Origin: an uncultured Planctomycetaceae bacterium
GTDB lineage: Bacteria; Planctomycetota; Planctomycetia; Pirellulales; JACPPG01
DNA length: 6,057 bases
NCBI GenBank assembly: GCA_945957305.1
Contig: CAMFLN010000230.1
Location: forward strand, 1-6,057
Direction of reading: 5' to 3'
Shown here: piece after piece, positions 5,523 through 6,057 of the stretch
Position numbering within the stretch: the first letter of the stretch is position 1
Layout of the letters: each line of letters starts with the position of its first letter
The notes under the pieces: model-generated
Databases searched by the model: none
What the model was told of the DNA's origin: nothing
Seen by the model: the letters and a program-made list of their open reading frames with translations, nothing else
Made by a program: the position numbers and the translations under genes

Positions 5523-6057
5523 TTAGTCAGGCCCGGCGGTCAGTACCAAGGGGCCGTTCTCGGTCATGGCGATCGTGTGCTCAAAGTGGGCACTCGCCTC
5601 GCCATCCTGGGTGACCTGAGTCCAATGGTCAGGCATCCCCTTCACACGCTTCGTTCCGGCATTGACCATCGGCTCGACCGCGATCACCAGTCCCGGCCGC
5701 AGTTCGAAATCACCGCTACGCCGCAATTGCTTGCTGACGAAATTCGGTACTTGCGGGTCCTCGTGCATTTCGCGGCCGATGCCATGACCGACGAAACTCT
5801 CCACGACCGAGAAACCGGCGTCTTTGACGTAGGCTTCCATCTCGGCCGCCACTTCGCTCCACAAATGCTTTTTCCCCATCTGCTCGATCGCCAGGTCGAG
5901 TACCCCCTTGGTGACCTCGAGCAGCTTCGAGACGCGGGGGGCCACATGTCCGACCGGATGCGTGATCGCCGAGTCCCCACACCAGCCGTCAACCCGGCAG
6001 CCGGTGTCAATGCTGACGCAGTCCCCTTCGACCAGGCGACGGGGGCCGGGTATGCCG
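5523..6057 (-). CDS. map: Type I methionine aminopeptidase, C-terminal part (N-terminus beyond right edge)
   Basis: This enzyme removes the initiator methionine from nascent proteins in the cytoplasm. The frame is open from the right edge; 177 codons are visible, lacking roughly the first 80-90 residues of a family usually about 250-265 aa. The fragment begins GIPGPRRLVEGDCVSIDTG, matching the HGIP region. All five metal ligands are recognisable: Asp17 in SIDTG, Asp28 in WCGDSA, His91 in VGHGIGREMHEDPQVPNF, Glu128 in AVEPMVNAG and Glu159 in FEHTIAMTENGP (E. coli D97, D108, H171, E204, E235). His98, equivalent to catalytic E. coli His178, is also present. A Cys precedes the second Asp pair (WCGD), where E. 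coli has His (FHGD). The stop is TAA at 5525-5523. It is the upstream neighbour of rpmJ, as in many spc-type clusters (secY-adk-map). The GTG at 5945 is internal and not the start. Confidence 0.97.
   Translation of the reverse strand, partial: GIPGPRRLVEGDCVSIDTGCRVDGWCGDSAITHPVGHVAPRVSKLLEVTKGVLDLAIEQMGKKHLWSEVAAEMEAYVKDAGFSVVESFVGHGIGREMHEDPQVPNFVSKQLRRSGDFELRPGLVIAVEPMVNAGTKRVKGMPDHWTQVTQDGEASAHFEHTIAMTENGPLVLTAGPD

Overview
This window is the distal end of a bacterial spc/alpha-type ribosomal protein cluster, all on the minus strand, from an organism with fairly GC-rich DNA. Reading 5' to 3' on the minus strand, the order is map (cut by the right edge), rpmJ, rpsM, rpsK, rpsD, rpoA, rplQ, then a small HExxH protein and the N-terminal part of a putative lipoprotein (cut by the left edge). 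Protein character points to Planctomycetota, probably a Pirellulales-like lineage. The signs are an L17 of about 197 aa with internal insertions, S11 and MetAP variants that look planctomycetal, long gaps between ribosomal genes, uneven Shine-Dalgarno use, and a lipoprotein resembling hypothetical proteins I associate with that phylum. This assignment is inference from remembered protein character, not a search.

Right part (5223-6057): map encodes type I methionine aminopeptidase with all five metal ligands visible. The 187-nt gap between map and rpmJ is too short for infA, which often sits there in other bacteria. It holds a bulged hairpin, a sigma70-like promoter candidate overlapping that hairpin, and a perfect 9-bp inverted repeat in the predicted leader just before rpmJ. 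This is a likely control point for the alpha-type part of the cluster.

Middle (1635-5221): rpsM, rpsK and rpsD supply small-subunit proteins S13, S11 and S4. rpoA supplies the RNA polymerase alpha subunit and rplQ supplies large-subunit protein L17. Gaps are 64-147 nt, so there is no translational coupling by overlap. L36 and S4 both keep zinc-binding Cys/His residues. A perfect 12-bp inverted repeat starts one base after the rplQ stop and probably ends or attenuates the operon.

Left part (1-1634): after the hairpin, a strong AAGGAGG site precedes a GTG-started 208-aa protein with an HELWH zincin-like motif and no signal peptide. A 189-nt gap with a possible promoter follows. Then comes a protein with a signal peptide and a lipobox-like Cys32 that runs off the left edge after 246 visible residues. 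Both accessory proteins are of unknown function.

No mobile element, CRISPR array, tRNA or rRNA was seen. The window is mainly housekeeping. The points worth a second look are the leader structures before rpmJ, the L17 insertions, the uncertain rpsK start, and the two uncharacterised genes downstream of rplQ.
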